Shown here: in pieces, positions 43,837-52,947 of the stretch
Position numbering within the stretch: position 1 is the stretch's first letter
Layout of the letters: the number at the start of each line of letters is the position of its first letter
Assembly: GCF_040199715.1 (NCBI RefSeq)
Contig: NZ_JBEFNA010000002.1
Coordinates: 154,256 to 218,255, forward strand
Source: Fusobacterium sp. SYSU M8D902
GTDB taxonomy: Bacteria; Fusobacteriota; Fusobacteriia; Fusobacteriales; Fusobacteriaceae
Reading direction: 5' to 3'
Length of the DNA stretch: 64,000 nucleotides
Position numbers and translations under genes: made by a program
Notes under the pieces: model-generated
What the model was told of the DNA's origin: nothing
What the model saw: the letters and a program-made list of their open reading frames with translations, nothing else
Database searches by the model: none

Positions 43837-44838
43837 CTATCCTACTATTTGATATTTTTTCATAAACTGTTCTACTTTTTCTACATCTACTACTGGCACC
43901 TTAGAGATCTCTCCATCTATTCTAACTTCGATCTCCTCTTTACCCTTACATTTAGAGTATCTTGAAAATAACTCTTTTACCAACTCTAGCTCTTCCTGTG
44001 TAAACTCTCCAAACCCTAACATATGAGGTCCTGGAACTCTATGTCCACATAGGTAAAAACTTCCTAACTCTTTATATCCTGCTATTCTCTCATTTCCCTC
44101 TTGATCTCTACCTACAAACAAATACTTACCTTTATCTAATCTATAAAATCTACTCTTCTTGATCAAGTGGAAAAGGAATGAGTAATCCTCTTCTAAATAC
44201 CCATCTTTTTCTAATACAGATAGTCTATCAGAAAAAGCTGGATCTGTCAATAGGCAACCTCCACCTGGACTAGGATACTCTTTTAATCCATATTTTTCCA
44301 TTAACTCCATCTGAATCTGTCTACTTCTTCCTTGAATATCTAGAAGCTTTTCTCTATCTATCCATCCCTCTAATTCTGGTTTACTAGGTGGTAATAGTTT
44401 TGCTGATAATGGTCTAACTATTAACTCATCCATACCTGATAATTTTTTTACTTTTTCTAAAGCAGCAGAGTTTTGTGACATAGGTCTTTGACCTAATACC
44501 TCTCCAGATATTACAAAATCCGCATCATACTTTTCTAAAAGCTCTCCTGCTACTTTAAACATAAGAGAGTGGCAATCTATACAAGGATTCATATTTTTCC
44601 CTCTTCCATAGACAGGATTTTTCACCACTTCAGTATGTCTTTTTTCAAAATGTACATACTCCACCTTTATCCCTAATTGTTCTGCCATTTTCTCAGCTTT
44701 TTCATTTTTCCCACCAAAAAAATGCGATACAAAATTTAATGCAATAACATCAATCCCTTGATCTTTTACAACTTTTATTGCTAAAGCACTATCCAATCCT
44801 CCTGAAAATAGTGCCAATGCTCTCCTTCTTTTTTCCAC
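43837..44838 (-). CDS. PP-loop ATPase fused to NFACT-R-like domain, probable tRNA thiolation-type enzyme
   Basis: 333 residues, apparent GTG start two bases after the sepF stop. The PP-loop SGGLDS is at residues 12-17, the ATP-adenylating motif of ThiI/MnmA-like proteins. Cys86 and Cys89 in NPCIDCH and a later Cys in PGGGCLLTD resemble the catalytic cysteines of tRNA thiolases. The C-terminal ~120 residues (YLFVGRDQEGNERI, HRVPGPHMLG) look like an NFACT-R/DUF814-type RNA-binding domain. An RNA sulfur-modification role is inferred; the exact target is unknown. Last gene of the pgcA-hemW-yggS-sepF run. Confidence 0.75.
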   Translation of the reverse strand: MEKRRRALALFSGGLDSALAIKVVKDQGIDVIALNFVSHFFGGKNEKAEKMAEQLGIKVEYVHFEKRHTEVVKNPVYGRGKNMNPCIDCHSLMFKVAGELLEKYDADFVISGEVLGQRPMSQNSAALEKVKKLSGMDELIVRPLSAKLLPPSKPELEGWIDREKLLDIQGRSRQIQMELMEKYGLKEYPSPGGGCLLTDPAFSDRLSVLEKDGYLEEDYSFLFHLIKKSRFYRLDKGKYLFVGRDQEGNERIAGYKELGSFYLCGHRVPGPHMLGFGEFTQEELELVKELFSRYSKCKGKEEIEVRIDGEISKVPVVDVEKVEQFMKKYQIVG

Positions 44839-44840
44839 TT

Positions 44841-45362
44841 CTACCTCTCTTCTTTTCCAAAATCCTTGAATATTCTTGGGTTCATAGTCTTTTTATCCTC
44901 ATAATAAACCTTCATACTCTTAGGAACTATTGTATAAACTTTTTTGCTAATTACTAGATAGTTAGATTCCTTTACAGTCATAGCTCCTGACAAGAAATTC
45001 ATAAGTCTAATTGCTGTATCCTCATCTAAATACTCTAGATTTAATGTTACCATCTTATCTGCTCTTATATAATCTACTATTTTTCTACAATCAGAAAATG
45101 CTTTTGGATCTAAAAATATTGTTTGGCAATTGCTTCCACTACTGATCTCATTTTCTAAACTTGAAGTCTGTTTCTGCTTAAACCCTGTATGAGGAATATG
45201 TGGAGCTGGAGTAGATTCAACTTCATTTTGAACTGTACTTCCCTTATTTATCTCAACTTCTGTTATTCCACTATCTTCGAATCTTAACTCTTCATCCTCT
45301 TCGACTCCATCTGGAAATCCAAAAAACTCCTTAACATTATCAAAAAGCTTTTTCTTGCTCAT
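44841..45362 (-). CDS. sepF: Cell division protein SepF
   Basis: 173 residues from MSKKKLF behind AGGAGGAG. The C-terminal ~90 residues, with CRKIVDYIRADKMVTLNLEYLD and RLMNFLSGAM, form the SepF fold that ties FtsZ to the membrane; the N-terminus FDNVKEFFGF is the amphipathic anchor. The intervening linker is acidic and variable. It sits behind yggS, an order conserved in Firmicutes, with a 13-base gap. Confidence 0.92.
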   Translation of the reverse strand: MSKKKLFDNVKEFFGFPDGVEEDEELRFEDSGITEVEINKGSTVQNEVESTPAPHIPHTGFKQKQTSSLENEISSGSNCQTIFLDPKAFSDCRKIVDYIRADKMVTLNLEYLDEDTAIRLMNFLSGAMTVKESNYLVISKKVYTIVPKSMKVYYEDKKTMNPRIFKDFGKEER

Positions 45363-45375
45363 CTCTACTCTCCTC

Positions 45376-46056
45376 CTATTTCTCATATATTTTTCTACCT
45401 ACTCTTATGAGAGTAGCACCCTCTTTTAGGGCTAATTTATAATCATTTGTCATACCCATAGATAACTCTGTAAGTTGACCCTTAAAGTATCTTTCATTCA
45501 GCTCATCCTTTATCTCTCTAAGCCTTCTAAATACTCTTGTCACCAACTCTTTATCATCTGTAAATGGAGCCATTGTCATAAGACCTATGATATTTATGTT
45601 ATTTAGTGCCATAAGTTCTGGCAACTCACCATATAGATCCTCCAAATCATACCCCTCTTTACTCTCTTCTCCAGCTATATTTATCTCCAACAGAACATCT
45701 ATCTTTCTGTTATTTTGAAGAGCTCTCTTATCAATCTCCTGAGCTAGAGAAAGTTTATTTACAGAGTGTATCAACTTAATAAATGAGGCTATATACTTAA
45801 CCTTATTTTTTTGAAGATTACCTATAAAGTGCCACTCAATATCATCTTTATTTTCTGAGTTGTATTTTTCATACTTCTCTTTGATAACCTGTGCTTTATT
45901 TTCACCAAACACTCTTACATTACAGTTTAATATTTCATCCATAACATCTGATTGTACATACTTAGTAACTGCAATAAATTTTACTTTTTCAGGATATATT
46001 GAATAATTTTTTATATCCTCTTGAATATCTTCAATATTCTTTTCTATACTACTCAT
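45376..46056 (-). CDS. YggS/PLPBP pyridoxal-phosphate homeostasis protein
   Basis: 226 residues. PLP lysine Lys32 in FIAVTKYV, HFIGNLQKNKVKYI and SMGMTNDYKLALKEGATLIRVG are hallmarks. It is a non-enzymatic PLP-binding barrel that keeps free PLP in balance. Located between hemW and sepF, each gap 13 bases. Confidence 0.95.
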   Translation of the reverse strand: MSSIEKNIEDIQEDIKNYSIYPEKVKFIAVTKYVQSDVMDEILNCNVRVFGENKAQVIKEKYEKYNSENKDDIEWHFIGNLQKNKVKYIASFIKLIHSVNKLSLAQEIDKRALQNNRKIDVLLEINIAGEESKEGYDLEDLYGELPELMALNNINIIGLMTMAPFTDDKELVTRVFRRLREIKDELNERYFKGQLTELSMGMTNDYKLALKEGATLIRVGRKIYEK

Positions 46057-46069
46057 CTTTCAACTCCAT

Positions 46070-47146
46070 TTAAATAAACTCATCTAGAACATCATTAGCA
46101 AGCATTATTCCCTTTCTTGTGAGAAGAAAATGCTCCCCTACTCTATATAAAAAACCTTTTTCTTCCAATTCTAGACATTTTTTTAAATATTTCTCACTTG
46201 GAACTACTCCCTTTTTTAGAAGTCTGAATCCCAACATATATTTATATTGCTCCTTTGAGTCTAAATCTACAAATTCACTTTCCAATATTGGTATTTCTCT
46301 TTTATCTATAGTATCATAATATTTAGAAATTTGCACCTGATTTTTGTATCTCTTTTTATCTATATATCCTGAAGCTCCCAATCCTATCCCCAAATACTCT
46401 CTATTTTCCCAGTATTTAGAGTTGTGTCGAGCCTCTCTATTAGGTAAACAAAAATTGGAGATCTCATAGTGAATATATCCCATCTCTTGAGATTTATCTA
46501 TTATATATTCAAACATTTGAGCTTCCAATTCATTCTCAGTTTCACTGTACACTCCCTCTTCTAATTTCTTAAAAAACGGTGTCCCCTCTTCCCAAATCAA
46601 TGAGTAAATTGAAAAATGGTCAGGTCTTAATTCTAACAATCTATGCAGATCAGATTTCACTGCTTGTAAACTTTGGTTTGGAAGTGAAAACATAAGATCT
46701 AAACTTATATTCTCAAAGCCAGCTTCCCTAGCTTGTAAATAAGTCTCTATTCCCTCTTTAGAGCTATGCATTCTTCCTAATACTTTTAACATCTCATCAT
46801 CAAAAGTTTGAATTCCAATACTCACTCTATTTATTCCAGCCTTTTTAAATCCTCTTAACTTTTCTAAATCTACAGTCTTAGGATTTACCTCCAAAGTTAC
46901 CTCTGCTCCATCTTTTATCTTTAATCTTTTTATTATCCTCTCCACATCTTCACAATCTAAAAGAGAGGGAGTCCCCCCTCCCAAGTAGACTGTGTCATAC
47001 TCATATTCAGGATATAAGTCTATCTCTTTTAAAATATAATCCACATATTTTTTCCTATCATCTTCATTTGATTTGAAAGATAGGAAATCACAGTAGTTAC
47101 ATTTATTCATACAGAAAGGAATATGGATGTAAACTCCATCTAACAT
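46070..47146 (-). CDS. hemW: HemW-like radical SAM heme chaperone
   Basis: 358 residues. Radical SAM motif CxxxCxxC: Cys12, Cys16, Cys19, followed by DF rather than the extra Cys found in HemN, so HemW is preferred over coproporphyrinogen oxidase. YLGGGTPSLL and RHNSKYW are HemW motifs. It inserts heme into proteins; whether this organism makes much heme is not clear from the window. Between pgcA and yggS. Confidence 0.9.
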   Translation of the reverse strand: MLDGVYIHIPFCMNKCNYCDFLSFKSNEDDRKKYVDYILKEIDLYPEYEYDTVYLGGGTPSLLDCEDVERIIKRLKIKDGAEVTLEVNPKTVDLEKLRGFKKAGINRVSIGIQTFDDEMLKVLGRMHSSKEGIETYLQAREAGFENISLDLMFSLPNQSLQAVKSDLHRLLELRPDHFSIYSLIWEEGTPFFKKLEEGVYSETENELEAQMFEYIIDKSQEMGYIHYEISNFCLPNREARHNSKYWENREYLGIGLGASGYIDKKRYKNQVQISKYYDTIDKREIPILESEFVDLDSKEQYKYMLGFRLLKKGVVPSEKYLKKCLELEEKGFLYRVGEHFLLTRKGIMLANDVLDEFI

Positions 47147-47159
47147 TATCTCCTCCTAA

Positions 47160-48884
47160 CTATAATGTATCTATATATTTTATAAACTCCTCTTTTACAT
47201 ATTGAAGTTTTTCATCAGCTTTTTTATTGTCTGAATCTACAACACACAAGTAGTATTTTATTTTTGGCTCTGTTCCAGAAGGTCTAACTGTAATATATGT
47301 CTTATCTTCTAAGATAATTTGAATAACATCAGATTTTGGTAATTCAATTCTCTTCTCTTGACCTGTTAAACAATCCTTTTCCACTTGTAATTTATAATCT
47401 TTAATTATAGATACTTTCTTACCACATATTACTGTATGAGCTTTATTTCTCATATTCTCCATTATTTTTCCAATTGCCTCTAGTCCTGATTTTCCTGTTT
47501 TTGTTACAGAAACAGTTTCCTCTTTATACCAACCATATTTCTCATATAATTTATTTAACTCTCTATATAGAGTTGATCCTATACTGTCATAGTAAGTAGC
47601 CATTTCAGCTATCATAAGAGAAGCTACAACTGCATCTTTATCTCTTACATGAGTTCCAACTAAGTAACCTATCGACTCTTCAAATCCAAATAGGAATGTT
47701 CCATCTAACTCTTTATTTTCAAACTGTCTAATCTTTTCTCCTATATATTTAAATCCTGTCAATGTTCTAAATAGTTGTACTCCCTTATCTTTTGCTATGA
47801 CATCTAACATTGGTGTTGAAACAATAGTTGAGATTACAGCTCCATTAGCTGGAATATCTTTTTTCATCTCTAAAAGATAGTTCATCAATAAGATTCCCAA
47901 TTGATTTCCATTAGGGTAGTACCACTCATTATTGTCATCTTTTATCGCTATTCCTGTTCTATCTGCATCTGGGTCATTAGCTAAACATAGAGTTGCTCCC
48001 ACTCTATCTGCTAACTCTGTACTCAATTTAAAAACAGCTTTATCCTCTGGATTAGCATATGAACAAGTTGGGAACATTCCATCTGGCATCTCTTGTTCTG
48101 GAACTGTGTATACAGATTCATACCCCATCTCTTTCAATACTCTCTGTACTGCTACTCTTCCTGTTCCATGCAATGGTGAGTACACTATTTTAAACTCTTT
48201 TTTATTTGGTAAATCTCTATTTATAGCCTGTTTTTCAACTTCCTCTATAAATCTATCATCTACTTTTTTCCCTATATATTCTAGTAATCCTTGAGCTATA
48301 GCTTCCTCTTCACTTATAATCTTTATATCTTTGAATAGATCAACAGAGTTTACAGCATTTACCACTCCACTTGCTTGTGGCTCTACTATCTGAGCTCCAT
48401 CTTCCCAATATACTTTGTATCCATTGTACTCCTGTGGATTGTGTGATGCTGTTACCATCACTCCAGCTTGAGCTTTTAACTCTCTAGTTGCAAAAGAAAG
48501 CTCTGGAGTAGATCTTAAAGATTCAAATAGATAAGCTTTTATTCCATTTCCTGCCAAAACAAGAGCTGTATTCAAAGCATATTCAGTAGATCCTATTCTA
48601 CAATCATAAGCTATTGCTACCCCTTTTTTAGCTCCCAACTCTCCAGTAGATTTTAAGATATAATCAGCTAATCCTTGAGTTGCCTTTCTTATATTGTAAT
48701 TATTGATTCTATTTCTTCCAACTCCTCTTATACCTCTCATTCCAGCAGTTCCAAAGCTTAAATCAGTATAAAATCTGTTTTCTATCTCTTTTTCATCATC
48801 TTTTATATTTAAAAGCTCCTCTCTGTCTTCTTTAGTTATAACATCAGAGTTTAACCACATTTTATAATAATCTAAATAATTCAT
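47160..48884 (-). CDS. pgcA: Phosphoglucomutase/phosphomannomutase
   Basis: 574 residues from the ATG behind GAGGAGG; a TTG in that site is not chosen. The phosphoserine is Ser147 in TASHNPQEYNG; ANDPDADRTGIA is the Mg2+ loop; GFEESIGYL and RPSGTEPKIKYY are the sugar and phosphate loops. It interconverts hexose 1- and 6-phosphates. First gene of the hemW-yggS-sepF-PP-loop run, with a 13-base gap to hemW. Confidence 0.95.
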   Translation of the reverse strand: MNYLDYYKMWLNSDVITKEDREELLNIKDDEKEIENRFYTDLSFGTAGMRGIRGVGRNRINNYNIRKATQGLADYILKSTGELGAKKGVAIAYDCRIGSTEYALNTALVLAGNGIKAYLFESLRSTPELSFATRELKAQAGVMVTASHNPQEYNGYKVYWEDGAQIVEPQASGVVNAVNSVDLFKDIKIISEEEAIAQGLLEYIGKKVDDRFIEEVEKQAINRDLPNKKEFKIVYSPLHGTGRVAVQRVLKEMGYESVYTVPEQEMPDGMFPTCSYANPEDKAVFKLSTELADRVGATLCLANDPDADRTGIAIKDDNNEWYYPNGNQLGILLMNYLLEMKKDIPANGAVISTIVSTPMLDVIAKDKGVQLFRTLTGFKYIGEKIRQFENKELDGTFLFGFEESIGYLVGTHVRDKDAVVASLMIAEMATYYDSIGSTLYRELNKLYEKYGWYKEETVSVTKTGKSGLEAIGKIMENMRNKAHTVICGKKVSIIKDYKLQVEKDCLTGQEKRIELPKSDVIQIILEDKTYITVRPSGTEPKIKYYLCVVDSDNKKADEKLQYVKEEFIKYIDTL

Positions 48885-48922
48885 AAGTTGCCTCCTCAAT
48901 ACTCTTTTATTACTATGTTTAT

Positions 48923-48928
48923 ATTATA
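48923..48928 (-). promoter_or_regulatory. Consensus -10 of the pgcA operon
   Basis: TATAAT on the minus strand about 40 bases before the ATG; -35 (TTAAAT at 17 bp) is poor. Confidence 0.5.
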
Positions 48929-49006
48929 CCCTATTCTTCAGAAATATTTAACATTTTATTAAAAAATTTACAGACTTTTTTTATTTATTTTATTAACCAA
49001 AAAATA

Positions 49007-49027
49007 AGAGAGGTTTGTCACCTCTCT
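49007..49027 (-). terminator. Terminator after mgtE
   Basis: Perfect 8-base GC-containing arms (49007-49014 and 49020-49027) followed on the minus strand by TATTTTTT. Confidence 0.82.
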
Positions 49028-49033
49028 GTTATA

Positions 49034-50380
49034 TTAAGCTAAATGTAAATAGTGAGTTGATACCAAGAAAAATACTATCAAGGCACAGGCATCAATTATA
49101 GTTGTAATTAAAGGACTAGCCATAATTGCTGGATCTAATTTAAATCCTTTTGCCACTATTGGAAGAGTACTTCCCACTCCTTTAGCTATTATTATTGTAA
49201 TAAATAAACTTAAAGATATTGCAAAAGATACTGTATAGTCTATGTCACTTAAGTAATAGATTATTAAAAAGTTTACTACTGATAAAACTAAACCAATAAC
49301 TATACTTACTCTTAACTCCTTCCAGAATATCTCTTTAATATCTGATAGTTCAATCTCTTCTAAGGCGATACCTCTTGTAATAAGAGTAGAAGCCTGAGCT
49401 CCTGCATTTCCACCTGTTGACATTAGCATAGGTATGAATGAGATCAATACCATAGCTGATTGTAAAACTCCCTCATATGTCCTAATTATTATCCCTGTAA
49501 AAGTTGCAAGTATCATTAAAATTAAAAGCCACCCTATTCTCTGTTTTACCAAAGAAAAAACTGACTCTTTCAAATACTCTTCATCTGATGGAGCCATTGC
49601 TGCCATCTTTTGTAAATCCTCTGTGTACTCCTGATCAATAACGTCAACTACGTCATCTATCGTGATAATTCCAACTAGTCTATCTTCATTATCCACAACT
49701 GGCATAGATGTCAAGTCGTACTTTCTAAAGTCTGAAGCAATATTTTCCTGATCATCAGTTGTACGACAACTTATTACATTTGTCTCCATTGCCTCTATAA
49801 GTGGTATATCATCATCTAAGAAAATCAATTTCTTTAATGATATATACCCCACAAGTTTTCTCTGATTATCTATTATATAACAGATATCAATTGTCTCATT
49901 ATCAATTCCAAATCTTTTGATAGAGTGTAATGCTTGTCCAATATTCATATCATTTTTTAGTGAAACATACTCAACTGTCATAACACTACCAGCACTATTT
50001 TCTGGATATCTTAAAAACTGATTTATAAGATTTCTCATATCAGATGTAGTATTTTGTAAAATCTTGTCTACTACATTAGCTGGCATCTCCTCAATAAAAT
50101 CCACAGTGTCATCAATAAACATATCATTTATGATATTACGTACCTCTTCATCAGTTATATTTTCAATGATCTCCTGCTGTTTATCAGAAGAAAGATAGCT
50201 AAAGATATCAGAAGATAAACTCTTAGGTAAAATTCTAAAAAGTTTCAACCCCTGTTCTCTACTCATATCCTCGAAGTATTCAGCTATATCAACTGGTTGC
50301 ATATCAGCTAATACCTCTCTAACTTTGTTTAGTTGATTCGTCTCTAATAAATGAAAAATATCTTCCAACGGAACCTCCAT
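49034..50380 (-). CDS. mgtE: Magnesium transporter MgtE
   Basis: 448 residues from MEVPLEDIF, whose ATG is 13 bases behind a GGAGG; an earlier in-frame ATG lies against that site. An N-terminal superhelical Mg2+-sensing domain, two CBS domains (~residues 135-255, with VDNEDRLVGIITIDDVVDV) and five C-terminal membrane helices with MLMSTGGNAGAQASTL are visible. It is a Mg2+ channel gated by cytosolic Mg2+. No M-box riboswitch was recognised in the short upstream gap. Divergent from rsmB. Confidence 0.95.
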   Translation of the reverse strand: MEVPLEDIFHLLETNQLNKVREVLADMQPVDIAEYFEDMSREQGLKLFRILPKSLSSDIFSYLSSDKQQEIIENITDEEVRNIINDMFIDDTVDFIEEMPANVVDKILQNTTSDMRNLINQFLRYPENSAGSVMTVEYVSLKNDMNIGQALHSIKRFGIDNETIDICYIIDNQRKLVGYISLKKLIFLDDDIPLIEAMETNVISCRTTDDQENIASDFRKYDLTSMPVVDNEDRLVGIITIDDVVDVIDQEYTEDLQKMAAMAPSDEEYLKESVFSLVKQRIGWLLILMILATFTGIIIRTYEGVLQSAMVLISFIPMLMSTGGNAGAQASTLITRGIALEEIELSDIKEIFWKELRVSIVIGLVLSVVNFLIIYYLSDIDYTVSFAISLSLFITIIIAKGVGSTLPIVAKGFKLDPAIMASPLITTIIDACALIVFFLVSTHYLHLA

Positions 50381-50487
50381 GTATAAAACCTCCATATATA
50401 AAAATCTCTCTTATTATAGATTACCATTTTAATTTAAAAAAGGCAAATAAAAATTCTATATTACTACAAATTAATCCTTAAATATTG

Positions 50488-50493
50488 TATAAT
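50488..50493 (+). promoter_or_regulatory. Consensus -10 of rsmB
   Basis: TATAAT, 31 bases before the ATG; no good -35. Confidence 0.45.
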
Positions 50494-50524
50494 ATAAGTG
50501 AATGAAAAAATTAGGAGGCTAATA

Positions 50525-51835
50525 ATGAATATAAAAGCTAGAGTTATCAGCTTAATTAAAGAGGTTGAAAATGGAAAATATTCCAATATAGCTCTCAATG
50601 AGTATTTTAAAGATAATGCTCTATCAAAAAAAGAGAGAGGATTTATCACTGAACTTTTTTACGGAGTGATTAGAAATAAAATTTTCCTTGATTATGAGAT
50701 TGAAAAGAGGACTACATCTGTAAAAAAAGATTGGTTAAAAAATATGTTAAGAATCTCTATGTATCAGATGAGTTTTATGAATAGTGATGATAAGGGTGTC
50801 ATTTGGGAAGCCACAGAACTATCTAAGAAAAAGTTTGGTGTCCCTGTAGGAAAATTTGTAAATGGAGTTTTAAGAAGTTATCAAAGAGAGTGGAAAGATG
50901 ATGTAAAAGATTTAAAAGAGAGTGGAAAAGCTCATATCTATCTATCATATCCACAGTGGTTTTATGAAAAACTTATTGGTGAATATGGTGTTGAAGAGGG
51001 AGAGTTATTTCTAAAATCTCTAAAAAAAATACCCTATATCAGCTTTAGAGTTAACACTTTAAAATATACAACTGATGAGTTTGAAAAATTATTACAAGAG
51101 AAGAAGATTGATATTATCAAAAAAGTCGATACTGTTTACTATGTTGACTCTGGAATATTACTATACAGTGACGAGTTTAAATCTGGAAAGATAATTGTTC
51201 AAGATGGCTCTTCATATCTTTCAGCTAGAAACTTAGCTCCTAAAAGCGGGGAGTCAGTCCTAGATACTTGTAGTGCACCTGGTGGAAAAACAGCAGTTTT
51301 AGGGGAACTTATGAAAAATGAAGGAGAGCTTTTAGCTCTAGATATCTATCCACATAAATTAAAACTTATAGAGGAAAACTGTAAAAAGTGTGGTATTACC
51401 ATAGTTCAACCTGTAAAGATGGACGCTAGAAAACTTAATCAACAGGGAAAAAAGTTTGATAAAATTTTAGTAGATGCACCTTGTAGTGGATATGGTGTAC
51501 TTAGAAAAAAACCTGAAGCTATATATAATAAAGACTCTGAAAACGTAGAAGAACTTGCTAAGTTACAGTTTGAAATCTTAGAATCAGCCTCTCAAATTTT
51601 AAAAGAGAGTGGTGAGTTAGTATATAGTACTTGTACTATTTTAACTGAAGAAAATGGTAAAAATATTAAAAAATTTTTAGAAAAATACCCTGAATTTACT
51701 ACAACTGATCTCTATATTCCTGAAAATGTAAATGGAACTTTTGATGAGGTAGGTGGATTCACTGTAGATTATAAAGAGGAGATCCTAGATGGATTCTATA
51801 TCGTAAAATTAAAAAAGAGAGGAAAAGAATGTTAG
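50525..51835 (+). CDS. rsmB: 16S rRNA m5C967 methyltransferase
   Basis: 436 residues from the ATG behind AGGAGG; an ATG nine codons earlier is upstream of that site. The N-terminal NusB-like RNA-binding domain (KKERGFITELFYGVIRN) is followed by a SAM domain with LDTCSAPGGKTAVLGEL and active cysteines in DAPCSGYGVLR and YSTCTI. It overlaps the next methyltransferase gene by seven bases. Confidence 0.93.
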   Translation: MNIKARVISLIKEVENGKYSNIALNEYFKDNALSKKERGFITELFYGVIRNKIFLDYEIEKRTTSVKKDWLKNMLRISMYQMSFMNSDDKGVIWEATELSKKKFGVPVGKFVNGVLRSYQREWKDDVKDLKESGKAHIYLSYPQWFYEKLIGEYGVEEGELFLKSLKKIPYISFRVNTLKYTTDEFEKLLQEKKIDIIKKVDTVYYVDSGILLYSDEFKSGKIIVQDGSSYLSARNLAPKSGESVLDTCSAPGGKTAVLGELMKNEGELLALDIYPHKLKLIEENCKKCGITIVQPVKMDARKLNQQGKKFDKILVDAPCSGYGVLRKKPEAIYNKDSENVEELAKLQFEILESASQILKESGELVYSTCTILTEENGKNIKKFLEKYPEFTTTDLYIPENVNGTFDEVGGFTVDYKEEILDGFYIVKLKKRGKEC

Positions 51836-52464
51836 AAGAGTTAAAAGAAGCAAATAGATATATAATTGATAAGATTAAAGAGAAGGACACACTTATTCTT
51901 GAGATGGAAAAATATGCTGAAGAGTTTAATGTTCCTATTGTGACAAAAGAGGTAGCTGAATACTTAAAATTTATAGTTAAAAGTCACCAATTTAAAAATG
52001 TTTTAGAGGTGGGGACTGCTATTGGTTACTCTGGAATCCTTATGGCTAGAGAGATTCAGAAAAATGGTGGAAAGCTATATACCATTGAGATTGATGAGGA
52101 AAGATTCAATCTAGCTCAAGAAAATTTTAAAAAATCTAATTTAGATAATATAATCTCTATTAAGGGAGATGCTGTAGAGGAGATTAAAAAAATTAATGAT
52201 AAGTTTGACTTTGTTTTTATAGATGCCTCAAAAGGACACTATATGGAATTTTTTGAAGATTCTTATAAACTTCTTAATGAAAATGGAATCATATTTATCG
52301 ACAATATTATGTTTAGAGGTTATCTGTACAAAGAGTTTCCAAAAAGATTCAAGACAATAGTTAGAAGATTGAATGAATTTATTGACTATCTCTATGAGAG
52401 AGAGGGAGGGGAGTTTGTACTTCTTCCTTTTGGAGATGGAATAGGGCTATACAGAAAAAAATAG
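51829..52464 (+). CDS. SAM-dependent O-methyltransferase, TrmR-like
   Basis: 211 residues. VLEVGTAIGYSGILMA is SAM motif I; FVFIDASKGHYMEFFE and IIFIDNIMFRG hold metal-binding acids, as in the catechol-type O-methyltransferase family. B. subtilis TrmR (YrrM) of this family methylates 5-hydroxyuridine in tRNA, and overlap with rsmB favours an RNA substrate. The name is tentative. Confidence 0.85.
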   Translation: MLEELKEANRYIIDKIKEKDTLILEMEKYAEEFNVPIVTKEVAEYLKFIVKSHQFKNVLEVGTAIGYSGILMAREIQKNGGKLYTIEIDEERFNLAQENFKKSNLDNIISIKGDAVEEIKKINDKFDFVFIDASKGHYMEFFEDSYKLLNENGIIFIDNIMFRGYLYKEFPKRFKTIVRRLNEFIDYLYEREGGEFVLLPFGDGIGLYRKK

Positions 52465-52477
52465 TTGTATCTTACTG

Positions 52478-52510
52478 AGGAGAAGAGTGGATTACAAGCA
52501 CTCTTCTCCT
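52478..52510 (+). terminator. Terminator after the rsmB-trmR operon
   Basis: Perfect 12-base arms (52478-52489 and 52499-52510), 9-base loop, with a weak T-rich tail. Confidence 0.75.
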
Positions 52511-52553
52511 TTAATATTTCTAAAATATTTACATAGTAGATAGGTTAAAAATA

Positions 52554-52562
52554 TGGTATAAT
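52554..52562 (+). promoter_or_regulatory. Extended -10 of the FeoC-like/smc operon
   Basis: TGGTATAAT, 35 bases before the ATG. Confidence 0.55.
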
Positions 52563-52596
52563 TTTTTAACAGAAGATTTTATTGTAAGGAGATTAT

Positions 52597-52923
52597 ATGA
52601 GTAAAAATTTAAATGATATAGATATTAAAGTTATAAAATTTCTCTTATCTGCTGGTGTCTATAGTGAATTAGCAATAGTTAAAAACTTAGGAATCAGCTA
52701 TGAAGAGTTATCTCAATCCTTTGAAAGACTTACAAAAGAAGGATACTTAGAAACATATGAAGAGTTTCAAAAGAGAGAGAATGAGGAGTGTTCTACTTCA
52801 TCTGGTTGTGGTGGTTGCTCTAAAGATAAAAAAAGTTGTGGTTCATGTTGCTCTAACGCTCCAAAAGATTACTCAGATGTAAAGGTAATTACTTGGAAAG
52901 CAATAGATGAATTTCAAGAATAA
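52597..52923 (+). CDS. FeoC-like winged-helix protein with cysteine-rich loop
   Basis: 108 residues. Residues ~5-58 look like a winged helix (VIKFLLSAGVYSELAIVKNLGISYEELSQSFERLTKEGYLE split over two helices and a wing). Residues 64-85 hold seven cysteines in Gly/Ser-rich sequence (GCGGCSK, SCGSCCS), like the Fe-S cluster wing of FeoC proteins. No feoA or feoB gene is nearby. It is 24 bases upstream of smc, so it is probably co-transcribed. A redox- or iron-sensing regulator is possible; the name is by resemblance only. Confidence 0.6.
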   Translation: MSKNLNDIDIKVIKFLLSAGVYSELAIVKNLGISYEELSQSFERLTKEGYLETYEEFQKRENEECSTSSGCGGCSKDKKSCGSCCSNAPKDYSDVKVITWKAIDEFQE

Positions 52924-52947
52924 ATTACTATATTACAGGGGGCATAA

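Noticed and set aside
50381-50524. M-box magnesium riboswitch before mgtE
   Set aside because: The gap to the divergent rsmB gene is too short and no conserved M-box segments were recognised.
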